Origin: Bacteroidia bacterium
GTDB taxonomy: Bacteria; Bacteroidota; Bacteroidia; B-17B0; Aurantibacillaceae
Reading direction: 5' to 3'
NCBI GenBank assembly: GCA_025362575.1
Contig: JANYIQ010000237.1
Span: forward strand, 1-64,000
Length of the DNA stretch: 64,000 nucleotides
The notes under the pieces were generated by a model, which searched no databases, was not told where the DNA came from, and saw nothing but the letters and a program-made list of their open reading frames with translations. Made by a program: the position numbers and the translations under genes. Shown in pieces: positions 38,685 through 47,437 of the stretch. Position 1 is the stretch's first letter; each line of letters starts with the position of its first letter.

Positions 38685-38705
38685 TTAACCTTATCATCAG
38701 GTTAA
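38685..38705. repeat. TTAACCT/AGGTTAA inverted repeat
   Basis: A seven-base perfect inverted repeat with a seven-base loop directly follows the secreted-protein gene. No T-run follows, so terminator function is uncertain. Confidence 0.35.
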
Positions 38706-38833
38706 TTCAATGTCGTTCAAAAACCACCAAATCCATTTTTCTTTTCTTTTCTGAAAACAATTTTAACCATTCAATAAATTTACGGTAATGATAAAGTTAT
38801 GTAATAAGCCAACATTTGTAAAACCCACAACGT

Positions 38834-39655
38834 GTGAAGACATATTACAGAACCATTGTACTTTCCGACATTCATTTAGGCACTAAAGCCTCCAAGGCTA
38901 AAGAAGTCGTAAAATTTCTAAAAGGACACAAATGTGATACCCTTATTCTAAATGGCGACATTATTGATGGTTGGCAATTACGCAAGTCGGGCGTTTGGAA
39001 AAAACAGCACAGTAATTTTTTTAAACACATCATCAATCTATCATCCAAAGGTAAATGCGAGATCATTTACATACGCGGTAATCACGATGATTTTTTAGAT
39101 GAGATGATTCCTTTTGCTATTGGCAATTTTTCGATCAAAAAATCATACATACACTTTGGTGTAGAAAAGAAATATTTCGTTACACATGGTGATATGTTTG
39201 ATAACATTACCTCTAAGCTAAAATGGATCTCCAAGCTTGGAGACACAGGTTATACTTTCTTATTATGGTTAAATCATCATTACAATAATTACCGCGAAAA
39301 AAGAGGATTACCCTATTTTTCATTGTCACAAGCCGTAAAAGCAAAAGTAAAGTCTGCTGTTTCTTTTATTTCGGATTATGAGAATGAATTAGCAAAAGTA
39401 GCACGCGCAAGGCGCTGCCATGGCATCATCTGCGGGCACATTCATCAGCCCGCAATCAAAACAATTGACGGAATCGACTATATGAATTCAGGTGACTGGG
39501 TGGAAAGTTTAACAGCCTTAGTGGAGGAAGAGAACGGAGAATGGAAGATCATCTATTATCAAGATTGGCTGGCACAACAAGAGGCCATTAAAAAAATAGC
39601 CGTTAACAAAAACATTGACGATATATTACCTCCAGGCGTAAAACTTCAAAAATAA
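38834..39655 (+). CDS. LpxH-like metallophosphoesterase (UDP-2,3-diacylglucosamine diphosphatase family)
   Basis: 273 residues with a calcineurin-like fold in canonical order: SDIHLG, NGDIIDG, RGNHDD, VTHGD and CGHIHQP. The spacing and the WQL...RKSGVWKKQHSNFF insert fit the LpxH/LpxH2-like group that cleaves UDP-diacylglucosamine to lipid X in lipid A synthesis, or a related phosphoesterase of glycolipid pathways. The start is GTG at 38834. It is followed four bases later by a glycosyltransferase and then a lipid kinase, so a membrane-lipid pathway is likely. The exact substrate is inferred. Confidence 0.82.
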   Translation: MKTYYRTIVLSDIHLGTKASKAKEVVKFLKGHKCDTLILNGDIIDGWQLRKSGVWKKQHSNFFKHIINLSSKGKCEIIYIRGNHDDFLDEMIPFAIGNFSIKKSYIHFGVEKKYFVTHGDMFDNITSKLKWISKLGDTGYTFLLWLNHHYNNYREKRGLPYFSLSQAVKAKVKSAVSFISDYENELAKVARARRCHGIICGHIHQPAIKTIDGIDYMNSGDWVESLTALVEEENGEWKIIYYQDWLAQQEAIKKIAVNKNIDDILPPGVKLQK

Positions 39656-39659
39656 ACAT

Positions 39660-40748
39660 ATGGGTAAAAGATTTTTATTAGTTGTTCAGGGTGAAGGTCG
39701 CGGGCACATGACTCAAGCTATGTGCTTATATGACCTGTTAATTGAAAACGGGCATCAGATATGCGGTGTTATTCTAGGTTCCAGCGGTGTACGAGACATT
39801 CCAACTTTTTTTTACGAAAAGATCAAAGCGCCGATCACTCAATTGCAGAGTCCGAACTTTGTAACCGACAAAAAAAACAAATCGATAAGCATAGTTAAAT
39901 CGGTAATACATAATTTTGGGAAACTGTCTGTTTTCAAAAAAAGCCTGAAAACCATTGATGATATTGTAAAAAAAGAGAAGCCCGATGTGATCATTAATTT
40001 TTTTGATCTATTGATCGGATTGTATTATCGTTTTAATAAACCTAATATTCCTCTGTTATGTATAGCTCACCAATATATCTATTTTCACCCTGATTTTGAA
40101 TTCCCGAAAGGCTTTGCACTAGATAGAATGTCGCTGAAAGTTTTCGCGAGATTAACCTCATATGGTTCCACAAAAAATATTGGTCTTTCGTTCTATAACA
40201 TCAGTCGCTCCCATCGCGATGTGGTTATTGTGCCACCATTGCTCCGCTCATCCATTTTTGAACTAAATCCTAATGTGAAAGAATTCTATTTAGTTTACTT
40301 AGTTAACAATGGCTATTTTGAAGACCTGGTTGAGTGGCACAAAAAATATCCGGCTGTTGAAATACAATGTTTTACCGATAATCCACAATACATTTATGAC
40401 AATTATACATTTGATCGTGATAAGCTTGTTGTCAATGCCATTAACGATAAACTATTCATTGAGAAAATGGCCGAAGCCAGAGGGCTTGCCAGCAGTGCAG
40501 GTTTTGAGGCAGTTTGCGAAGCTATGTATTTAGGCAAGCCGGTTTTAATGGTGCCAATACAGGGACATTTTGAGCAATATTGTAATTCACGCGACGGGCA
40601 TAAAGCAGGCGCAGGCATTTTTGATACAAAATTTAACCTTGATAAACTTATTGATTTTTCGAGTACCTTTAGTTTTCAAAACCTACCTTTTAGAAGCTGG
40701 GTTGCTAATGCAAAAGAAAACATATATAAAGAAATAAGTTCTGTATAA
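39660..40748 (+). CDS. MurG-like (GT-B) glycosyltransferase
   Basis: 362 residues. The N-terminal GEGRGHMTQAMCLYDLL is the glycine-rich loop of GT28/MurG-type enzymes (G-x-G-x-x-G/H-M), and the C-terminal half holds the nucleotide-sugar site with SSAGFEAVCEAMYLGKPVLMVP and a QYCN segment. It is probably a cytosolic-face enzyme that glycosylates a lipid acceptor such as diacylglycerol. It is sandwiched between an LpxH-like esterase and a diacylglycerol-kinase-family enzyme with four- and three-base gaps. Confidence 0.8.
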   Translation: MGKRFLLVVQGEGRGHMTQAMCLYDLLIENGHQICGVILGSSGVRDIPTFFYEKIKAPITQLQSPNFVTDKKNKSISIVKSVIHNFGKLSVFKKSLKTIDDIVKKEKPDVIINFFDLLIGLYYRFNKPNIPLLCIAHQYIYFHPDFEFPKGFALDRMSLKVFARLTSYGSTKNIGLSFYNISRSHRDVVIVPPLLRSSIFELNPNVKEFYLVYLVNNGYFEDLVEWHKKYPAVEIQCFTDNPQYIYDNYTFDRDKLVVNAINDKLFIEKMAEARGLASSAGFEAVCEAMYLGKPVLMVPIQGHFEQYCNSRDGHKAGAGIFDTKFNLDKLIDFSSTFSFQNLPFRSWVANAKENIYKEISSV

Positions 40749-40751
40749 TTT

Positions 40752-41642
40752 ATGGCCCGAAGAATATTATTTATTGTTAACCCCAACGCCGGAAAAAAAA
40801 TCTCGGGGCAACTCATTGAAACGATCCGCAAGGAAATTCCAAATGACATTTACAATGAAATAGCTATTTGGAAAGATCCGGAACACTTTGATGAAATAAC
40901 ACAAAAACTAAAGATCGAAAATTTCACTGATGCAGTTGCTGTTGGTGGCGACGGAACGGTTAACAGAGTAGCAAAAACCATCTTGAATACAGGCATTGCT
41001 TTAGGCATTGTGCCTGCGGGTTCAGGAAATGGTTTAGCCCGCTCACTAGGAATTTCGATGAAGCCTGAAGAGGCCATAAAGCAAATTGCAAAAGGCGAAA
41101 GCAAATTGATTGATAGTGGATCTGTGAACGGCATTCCTTTTTTCTGCACAAGTGGTATTGGATTTGATGCGCACATAGGAAAATTATTTGCCACATCAAC
41201 AAAACGCGGTTTGCAATCGTATGTTAAAATAACTCTGCGCGAATTATTTGCATACAAAGAACAAAACTACACTTTGAGTTTTAACGGAAAAGAGATCGAA
41301 CGAACTGCTTTTCTGATCACCATAGCCAATGCCGGACAATACGGCAACGATTTTTACATTGCGCCGCAAGCTAAATTAAACGATGGCTTATTTCATGTGG
41401 TGATACTTAAACCCTTTAATTTATTGCAGGGCATAAGCACCGTTTTAAAAGTAGTTCGCGGAAAAGCCAACGAAAGCAAATTCATTGAAACATTTACTTG
41501 CAGTTCTTTAAGCATAAAAAGAGAAATGCCTGATAGCATACATTACGACGGGGAACCTGAAACTCAGGGAATAGAATTAAATTACATCAATCATCCAAAA
41601 TCATTGAAGGTTATTATTGGAAGTAAGTTTAACGGGGATTAG
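40752..41642 (+). CDS. Diacylglycerol kinase family lipid kinase (YegS/BmrU/DagK-like)
   Basis: 296 residues. The DAGK catalytic motif VGGDGTVNRVAK (about 63-74) and the second glycine-rich block VPAGSGNGLAR are intact, with FNPNAGKK-type N-terminus (IVNPNAGKK). It phosphorylates a lipid alcohol using ATP at the inner membrane. It is the last gene of a three-gene operon. The final 22 codons (ELNYINHPKSL...FNGD) and the stop are repeated, in diverged form, twice more downstream within tandem 121-133-bp units. Confidence 0.87.
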   Translation: MARRILFIVNPNAGKKISGQLIETIRKEIPNDIYNEIAIWKDPEHFDEITQKLKIENFTDAVAVGGDGTVNRVAKTILNTGIALGIVPAGSGNGLARSLGISMKPEEAIKQIAKGESKLIDSGSVNGIPFFCTSGIGFDAHIGKLFATSTKRGLQSYVKITLRELFAYKEQNYTLSFNGKEIERTAFLITIANAGQYGNDFYIAPQAKLNDGLFHVVILKPFNLLQGISTVLKVVRGKANESKFIETFTCSSLSIKREMPDSIHYDGEPETQGIELNYINHPKSLKVIIGSKFNGD

Positions 41643-41953
41643 GGCTTTGAAATTTCACGCAGATGACCGCAGATGCTCTCGCAGATGCTCTCGCAGATTT
41701 TCGCTGAATTGAACTACATCAATCATCACAACGCTTTAAGAGTAATTGTTGGGAGTAAGTTTGACCAGGATTAAGGGCTTTGAAATTTCACTCAGATGAC
41801 CGCTGATGCTCTCGCAGATTTTCGCTGAATTGAACTACATCAATCATCACAACGCTTTAAAGGTAATTGTTGGGAGTATGTTTGACCAGGATTAAGGGCT
41901 TTGAAATTTCACGCAGATGACCGCAGATGCTCTCGCAGATTTTCGCTGAATTG
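41641..41953. repeat. Tandem 121-133-bp repeats carrying the kinase gene's 3' end
   Basis: Units start at 41641, 41774 and 41895 (last one partial). Each opens AGGGCTTTGAAATTTCAC, then GCAGATGACCGC(A/T)GATGC and GCAGATTTTCGCTGAATT. The first two then contain a 70-bp copy of the lipid-kinase tail with its stop. Unit 1 is 12 bp longer because GCAGATGCTCTC is doubled. The two downstream tails encode NYINHHNAL(R/K)VIVGS, close to each other but different from the gene's own NYINHPKSLKVIIGS. Confidence 0.9.
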
Positions 41954-42540
41954 ATCTTAGTATAGCGTTTCCCAAAAGGCTTTGACCAAAAAAATAGATC
42001 TAATTATAGATTCCGGAAAGATTTTTGAAAATGCTACATTTTATAGCAAGGATCTCATTATTTCCATATTAATTTTGCTTTAGTTACTGAGATGTTGTGA
42101 TGGAGAATATTGAAAATGAAATTTCATACGCTGTAAGAGGCGCTGCTTTTAAAGTGAATCGGATCCTTGGACCTGGTTTATTGGAATCAGTTTACGAAAA
42201 GGCACTTACCTATGAGTTGAGGAAAGAAGGTTTTGATGTAAGAACCCAAATTGCGGTGCCAATGATCTATGATACTATTAAAATGGACATTGGCTTTAGG
42301 CTTGATATAATTGTGAATGATTTAGTAATTATTGAACTAAAATCAGTTGAAGCCTTAACAGAAGTGCATTGTAAAACACTCTTAACTTACCTAAGACTAA
42401 CTGACAAAAAACTTGGCTTACTTATTAATTTTAATACGATAAGTTTAAAAAATTCAATCGTTAGGCTGGTAAATAACGCATAAAAATATTTGCGGAAATC
42501 AGCGAAATAATCTGCGCTCATCTGCGAGAAACATTCACGG
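41907..42540. mobile_element. GxxExxY gene bracketed by inverted GCAGATGA-type repeats
   Basis: The left flank (41907-41953) reads CACGCAGATGACCGCAGATG then CTCTCGCAGATTTTCGCTGA. The reverse complement of the right flank (42489-42540) reads TCTCGCAGATGAGCGCAGAT then TATTTCGCTGA. The flanks are thus imperfect inverted repeats around a single nuclease-like gene. A gene-free copy of the same kind occurs at 47302-47420. Whether the unit moves is inference. Confidence 0.4.
42100..42483 (+). CDS. GxxExxY family protein (PD-(D/E)XK nuclease-like)
   Basis: 127 residues from ATG 42100; a GTG one codon earlier is also possible. The family motif is visible as GLLESVYEKAL (G-x-x-E-x-x-Y). A nuclease-like core follows: FRLDIIVNDLVIIELKSVEAL has the D...ExK arrangement of PD-(D/E)XK enzymes. 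The biological role of this family is not established. Its flanks are inverted repeats of a type that also occurs without the gene in this window. No partner gene is adjacent; mqnA converges on it. Confidence 0.85.
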   Translation: MENIENEISYAVRGAAFKVNRILGPGLLESVYEKALTYELRKEGFDVRTQIAVPMIYDTIKMDIGFRLDIIVNDLVIIELKSVEALTEVHCKTLLTYLRLTDKKLGLLINFNTISLKNSIVRLVNNA

Positions 42541-42566
42541 AACATACTTCATTTGAAGGCCTTTCT

Positions 42567-43325
42567 TTAAAGTTTCCCAATATACTCCAAAAACAAATCC
42601 AAAGCCTCTTGTTTTTCAGGATCGAGATCGTAGGAGATCTTTTTAGTGAGATAATCTGTTGCGTTCAAATTCTTTATTTTGGATGCGCTTGTATCTTCTT
42701 CAATTGCTTTTTGCGTGTTATCAATTCCGAATTTTAAAACTGCATTGAATTCCTTTATAAAATCGGGATCAATTTCATGAATGCTGACCCAAGCCGCAAA
42801 TACAAATGGCAGGCCGGTGAAACTCTTCCATTCATCAGCCAAATCATATTCAAAATTGAAGGTTTTGTTCAAAGCAAAAGTTCTATCTCCAATAACAACT
42901 GCTGCATTTGTTCCTGCCACCTTTGTTTCGAAACCCGGAGTTGAATCCAGAAACTCAACATTCAATTTCCAATAAAATTTACAAAGCACCTTTGTTAGTG
43001 TAATGGAAGACTTAGATTGATAGTCGAGTGTTATCGTTTTTATTTCGTTTAAAGGCACCTGACTATATAATTTTACGCTATCCACAATTCCATTGGCACC
43101 AATACAATAATCGGTAATGATCTTATAATTATTTAATTCAGGCAAAAGAGCTACAGGCACCAAACCAATTTCAACCTGTCCGAATTTTAATTTTTGCGCA
43201 CAGATGCTGGGCATGTCTTCCTGCAGATCAATTTTATTGATAAGCGCTGATTTTTTTAATCCGTACCTGAATGGCAGGGTATTAAAGTAACTAACAATAG
43301 ATATTTTCAGTTTTTGATGGTTCAA
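42567..43325 (-). CDS. mqnA: Chorismate dehydratase MqnA (futalosine menaquinone pathway)
   Basis: 252 residues. It belongs to the periplasmic-binding-protein-like MqnA/MqnD family: ISIVSYFNTLPFRYGL at the N-terminus (equivalent of NYLNTxP), GLVPVALLPEL, a SKSSITLT block and GLPFVFAAWV. It converts chorismate to 3-enolpyruvylbenzoate, the first step of the futalosine route to menaquinone. No other mqn gene lies in the window. Divergent from purM. MqnA is favoured over MqnD by the N-terminal signature, but the two are similar. Confidence 0.82.
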   Translation of the reverse strand: MNHQKLKISIVSYFNTLPFRYGLKKSALINKIDLQEDMPSICAQKLKFGQVEIGLVPVALLPELNNYKIITDYCIGANGIVDSVKLYSQVPLNEIKTITLDYQSKSSITLTKVLCKFYWKLNVEFLDSTPGFETKVAGTNAAVVIGDRTFALNKTFNFEYDLADEWKSFTGLPFVFAAWVSIHEIDPDFIKEFNAVLKFGIDNTQKAIEEDTSASKIKNLNATDYLTKKISYDLDPEKQEALDLFLEYIGKL

Positions 43326-43381
43326 AACAGGGTAAAAATAAGAAAAAACTATTTGGTTTAAATTTTTAACTTTACATACTT

Positions 43382-44581
43382 ATGTCATCCGATAAATACA
43401 ATCAGCGCGGGGTTTCCGCTTCCAAAGAAGACGTACATAGCGCAATAGCCAATATTGATAAGGGTTTGTACCCTCAAGCCTTTTGCAAAATAGTGCCCGA
43501 TCACCTCACGGGAAGCGCCGAACACTGCATTATTATGCATGCCGACGGGGCGGGAACAAAATCTTCTCTTGCCTATGTTTACTGGAAAGAAACCGGTGAT
43601 CTGAGCGTTTGGAAGGGCATTGCACAGGATGCGGTGATCATGAATATTGATGATCTTATTTGTGTTGGTGCTACCGAAAATATTTTACTATCATCAACCA
43701 TTGGCCGTAACAAAGGATTAATTCCAGGTGAAGTTATTTCGGCGATCATAAATGGAACCGAAGAAGTATTAACGAATTTACGCGATAACGGAATTGATAT
43801 TCGTTCAACGGGCGGAGAAACCGCCGATGTTGGCGATCTTGTAAAAACTTTGATCGTTGACAGCACTGTGGTTTGCAGAATGAATCGCAAGGATGTTATT
43901 TCTAACCATAATATAAAAGCGGGTAATGTAATTGTAGGATTATCCTCTTCGGGGAAAGCCACCTACGAAAACGAATACAATGGCGGCATGGGCAGTAATG
44001 GCTTAACCAGTGCGCGTCACGATGTTTTTAGCAAGCATATTGCCGAAAAATATCCGGAATCCTATGATAACGCATTAGCAAAAGAAGTTGTGTATTGCGG
44101 ACAAATAAACCCTACAGACAAGATCGAAGTTTCTTATAAAGATAAGAGCGGAAAAAGCGTTACTGAAAAAATAAACGCCGGTAAATTAGTTTTATCGCCA
44201 ACGCGAACTTATGCTCCGGTGGTAAAAGGGATCTTAAAAGAATTAGCAGGTAAAATTGATGGCATTGTACATTGTAGCGGTGGTGCTCAAACCAAGGTGT
44301 TGCACTTTGTGAATGATGTACATATCATTAAAGATAATTTATTTCCCCTACCTCCACTTTTCAAATTAATTCAGGAGCAAAGCAAAACGGACTACAAAGA
44401 AATGTATAAAGTGTTTAACATGGGCCACCGATTAGAAATTTATCTTTCGGAACAAGATGCTCAAAAAGTAATTGCCATTGCCAACAGCTTTAATATCGAT
44501 GCGCAGATCATTGGCAGAGTTGAAGCACACAAGGGTAAGAAAGTTACAATTCGATCGGAGTTTGGTGTATTTGAATATTAA
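43382..44581 (+). CDS. purM: Phosphoribosylformylglycinamidine cyclo-ligase (AIR synthase), long form
   Basis: 399 residues, somewhat longer than the approximately 345-residue enteric enzyme, as is usual in Bacteroidota. Conserved blocks are HADGAGTKSSLAY, the VGATENILLSSTIGRN region, STGGETADVGD, GLSSSGKATYENEYNGGMGSNGLTSARHD, and the C-terminal VFNMGHRLEIYL. It closes FGAM to AIR in de novo purine synthesis. It converges on the 44578 gene with a four-base tail-to-tail overlap. Confidence 0.92.
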   Translation: MSSDKYNQRGVSASKEDVHSAIANIDKGLYPQAFCKIVPDHLTGSAEHCIIMHADGAGTKSSLAYVYWKETGDLSVWKGIAQDAVIMNIDDLICVGATENILLSSTIGRNKGLIPGEVISAIINGTEEVLTNLRDNGIDIRSTGGETADVGDLVKTLIVDSTVVCRMNRKDVISNHNIKAGNVIVGLSSSGKATYENEYNGGMGSNGLTSARHDVFSKHIAEKYPESYDNALAKEVVYCGQINPTDKIEVSYKDKSGKSVTEKINAGKLVLSPTRTYAPVVKGILKELAGKIDGIVHCSGGAQTKVLHFVNDVHIIKDNLFPLPPLFKLIQEQSKTDYKEMYKVFNMGHRLEIYLSEQDAQKVIAIANSFNIDAQIIGRVEAHKGKKVTIRSEFGVFEY

Positions 44582-47202
44582 TTCAGCATTACGCAACTCA
44601 TTGTTTTATTGTTGATGAGTAAAAGATATTTCTTCCCATCCTTAAAAACATCCATCATCAAAGGTTTTTGGCTTGCCGGGTATTTATTCTTCAAGACTGC
44701 AGTTGAAGGATTAATCACATTTACTTCGTTCGTGATAATATTATTAGCCAAAAATAAAGTGTTCTCCACATCCATCTGAAATATCAGGTCTTTGAACTCA
44801 GCATTTTCAGCAGTATAATTGAACATTCGGTTACCCGCAAAATCAAATACAAAAGCGCCGGTTTTTGCAGCAATTAATATATCTGTTTTTTTATCATCGT
44901 CGATCAGATCAAATGAAACATTTGCTTCTTCAAAATCGTTACTCAATTTTACAGTTTCTTTTTTATCTTCTAAACTGATCTTATTAAGCAAACTACTTTT
45001 ATCGTCGAGATAAATTAATTTGGTTTCTTTTAAGTTAGAACCGGCGTCGACAAAAAAATCGTTGCAACCACCAATTACTCTGTTTCTGATATCAATTCTG
45101 CCGTCGCCCTTTCGACCAAACACATAGATCTTGCCTTCAGCATCTACTGCCAGAAGGTAATCGCTCAAGCCAACCTTTGCATACTTAATGGGTAAAGTAA
45201 CAGGCTCCTGGGTTTTTACCGCAGCAAAGCCTTCGTTCTTTGAACCGTTGGCATTGTAGTTATAAATTTTGTCATCGGCGCAAGCAATGAACAAACGGTA
45301 ATCTCTTTTGCCTTCATAATCCATCAGTGTTAACTTGTTGGTTGCTTTTGCAGGAAGCTTAAGTGGATACCCCGCTACATACTCGCCATTACGATCAATT
45401 AAATGAAGATAATTTTCGGTATTGAACAGCATTTGAAATTTGTTATTTTTGAAAGCGTCTATTGTATAAACTTCCGACAGAATGGCCTCGTTGATGTGCT
45501 TTTTCCAGATCACATTTCCGGTGGCATTTACTAAATACAGGTCATTCTTTGCATCCTGAAACACCAACTCATTCTCATTTGTTTTGTGATTGGCAAAAGG
45601 CCATGGCTTTGTTTGAATAAGTGTGTCGGCTTCCAGGGTCCATAAACTCGGTGTTTCTTTGTCTTTTCGGATCTGCTGGTATTTTAAATTTACCCTGAAT
45701 TGCAACAAGCTTTTATAATTAGAAATGCTGATGCAAAAATCACTCAGTTTTTCAGAATGTTTTACATCTTCGGCTTTCAAAAACTGAAACACCAGTTTAA
45801 CAGGCCGTGGATTTTTGTTGATGCTTGAATAATAGATATAATTAAAATTGAGTCCAAGGTTTTCCTTTGCATACTCGGTGAAAAATTCGTTTTGGGTAAG
45901 CACGGCATTAGTGTTCAATGCATTTATGTAATATTCGGCATCATTCTTGTTTTCGAGTAAAATAAAATAATTATTTGTCACAAAAGCATATTGGGCCTTA
46001 ATGTTAAATGCATTCCCGAAACTTGCCGCAGCAATATTTATGGTATTGGAATCTAAATGAGCAAGTTTTGCATTTTGATATACTGCAATGCTATCCGAAA
46101 ATATTTGCATTAATTCCAGAACCTTAGTAGTGTCTTTTATTTCGATCAGCAGTGCTTTGGTGAACGCGCCGTTTTGAGCCAATTCAGTTTCAATTATTTT
46201 AGTGTTGATGGCCTCATAGAATTCAAGCTCTGCATTGAACATAGCGTTGTCGTTTATTTGTTTCCAGAATTTTTTGGATCCGCTCATTTCAATTTTGAAT
46301 TTTTTTCTCATCATTAAAAAATCGCCGAAACCCAAGGCTTTGAAGGAAACGGTATTAAAGGGCAGCATCGCTAAAAAATCGCAGGTCTGTGCTTGCTGAT
46401 TAGACAGGGCATTGAGTAACGACGAAGAATCAGGTTTGTTGAATCCGTTGAGTGAGATCTCATCGGGATAAATTTCTGTATTACAAACCGAGTGTCCACT
46501 CAAAATAAGATCATCAGCATTTACTTCAGTTGTTTTTTTGACAGCACTCAGTTCTTGGTGATTTACATAAATGTTCAGCAGATCATCTTCCTTATTCAAG
46601 TCCAACAGTGCCATCACTGTTTTGTTCTTTGCAACTTTACTATTTTGAGATGCAAACGCATTTTCAATTTGAGAACTATTATTTGAAATGGCCACCACGC
46701 CTTGTTGCAATTTGAGGATACATTTTTTTTCTAAAGCTGTAAATTCATATCCAAATTCGGTTTTAACGAGTCCTTTTATGGATCTGTTAAGCGCTTCGGC
46801 AAATTCCCGTTCCTGAGCAAGATCGTTCAAATTAAACGTGATCAGATAATTTACAGCTGAATTATTATTATACAGTGCCAGATAGATCGTATGATCCTTA
46901 AAAAAATCTTTCAGCATTTCGTTTTCGCTGATAATGGAATCGTAAAATTGAATGTGTTTGTGCAGAGCATTAAATTCCTTAATATTCACTACTTCGTTCC
47001 AAATTAAATTCTGATTACTGAGTTTGTTGGCCAGTTCATTAAAATTATGGCTTGCAATAATGCAAATGGCGCTATCAGGTAAAACATTAATGGCTTTTAG
47101 CGAAGGTTGTTTGGTGTTCTTTAGGTGAAAGTAAGCCCATACTGCTCCGGCAAGGGCAAGAACAATCAATACATAAAAAAATATGCGTTTTACTAAATTC
47201 AA
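44578..47202 (-). CDS. Large membrane-anchored envelope protein of unknown function
   Basis: 874 residues with one N-terminal membrane helix (about 7-26) and a large extracytoplasmic part. Residues about 40-520 are mixed alpha/beta, resembling DUF3352-like proteins (VLPDSAICIIASHNFNELANKL). The C-terminal about 330 residues form repeated strands typical of a PQQ/WD-like propeller (VFQDAKNDLYLVNATGNVIWKKHI, IYNYNANGSKNEGF, IYVFGRKGDG). Such proteins are common in Bacteroidota but uncharacterised. It is monocistronic between purM and the 47302 palindromic element. Confidence 0.75.
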   Translation of the reverse strand: MNLVKRIFFYVLIVLALAGAVWAYFHLKNTKQPSLKAINVLPDSAICIIASHNFNELANKLSNQNLIWNEVVNIKEFNALHKHIQFYDSIISENEMLKDFFKDHTIYLALYNNNSAVNYLITFNLNDLAQEREFAEALNRSIKGLVKTEFGYEFTALEKKCILKLQQGVVAISNNSSQIENAFASQNSKVAKNKTVMALLDLNKEDDLLNIYVNHQELSAVKKTTEVNADDLILSGHSVCNTEIYPDEISLNGFNKPDSSSLLNALSNQQAQTCDFLAMLPFNTVSFKALGFGDFLMMRKKFKIEMSGSKKFWKQINDNAMFNAELEFYEAINTKIIETELAQNGAFTKALLIEIKDTTKVLELMQIFSDSIAVYQNAKLAHLDSNTINIAAASFGNAFNIKAQYAFVTNNYFILLENKNDAEYYINALNTNAVLTQNEFFTEYAKENLGLNFNYIYYSSINKNPRPVKLVFQFLKAEDVKHSEKLSDFCISISNYKSLLQFRVNLKYQQIRKDKETPSLWTLEADTLIQTKPWPFANHKTNENELVFQDAKNDLYLVNATGNVIWKKHINEAILSEVYTIDAFKNNKFQMLFNTENYLHLIDRNGEYVAGYPLKLPAKATNKLTLMDYEGKRDYRLFIACADDKIYNYNANGSKNEGFAAVKTQEPVTLPIKYAKVGLSDYLLAVDAEGKIYVFGRKGDGRIDIRNRVIGGCNDFFVDAGSNLKETKLIYLDDKSSLLNKISLEDKKETVKLSNDFEEANVSFDLIDDDKKTDILIAAKTGAFVFDFAGNRMFNYTAENAEFKDLIFQMDVENTLFLANNIITNEVNVINPSTAVLKNKYPASQKPLMMDVFKDGKKYLLLINNKTMSCVMLN

Positions 47203-47301
47203 ATACCCTTCTAAGATAGAGTATAGTAAAGGCCGCTTCGCCTCATAAAAATGGATTTATCAATATTGAAATGTGAATAGCCAAAACCATCAAGAGGCTG
47301 G

Positions 47302-47420
47302 TTTCACGCAGTCACGACGCGTCGTGATCGCTGATGCTTTCGCAGATGAACGCTGACTTTGTGCGGAATGCAGCCCTTCTGCGCTCATCTGCGAACGCAT
47401 CCGCGGCCATCTGCGTGAAA
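47302..47420. repeat. Gene-free palindromic element with TTTCACGCAG ends
   Basis: The element begins TTTCACGCAG (47302-47311) and ends with the reverse complement CTGCGTGAAA (47411-47420). Internal GCAGATGAACGC and GCGCTCATCTGC also face each other. A perfect 16-bp palindrome TCACGACGCGTCGTGA sits at 47312-47327, just inside the left end, with no counterpart on the right, as if inserted. The repeat words match those flanking the GxxExxY gene at 42100. Confidence 0.8.
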
Positions 47421-47437
47421 TGGAATCTTTGAAAATA

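Noticed and set aside
41673..41895. Two short peptides encoded by the kinase-tail repeats
   Set aside because: Start codons arise by chance from GCAGATGC words; no sign of expression or selection, so listed only as an observation.
41641..41953. CRISPR array
   Set aside because: Units are 121-133 bp with near-identical content and gene-tail sequence, without short repeats separated by unique spacers; no cas gene nearby.
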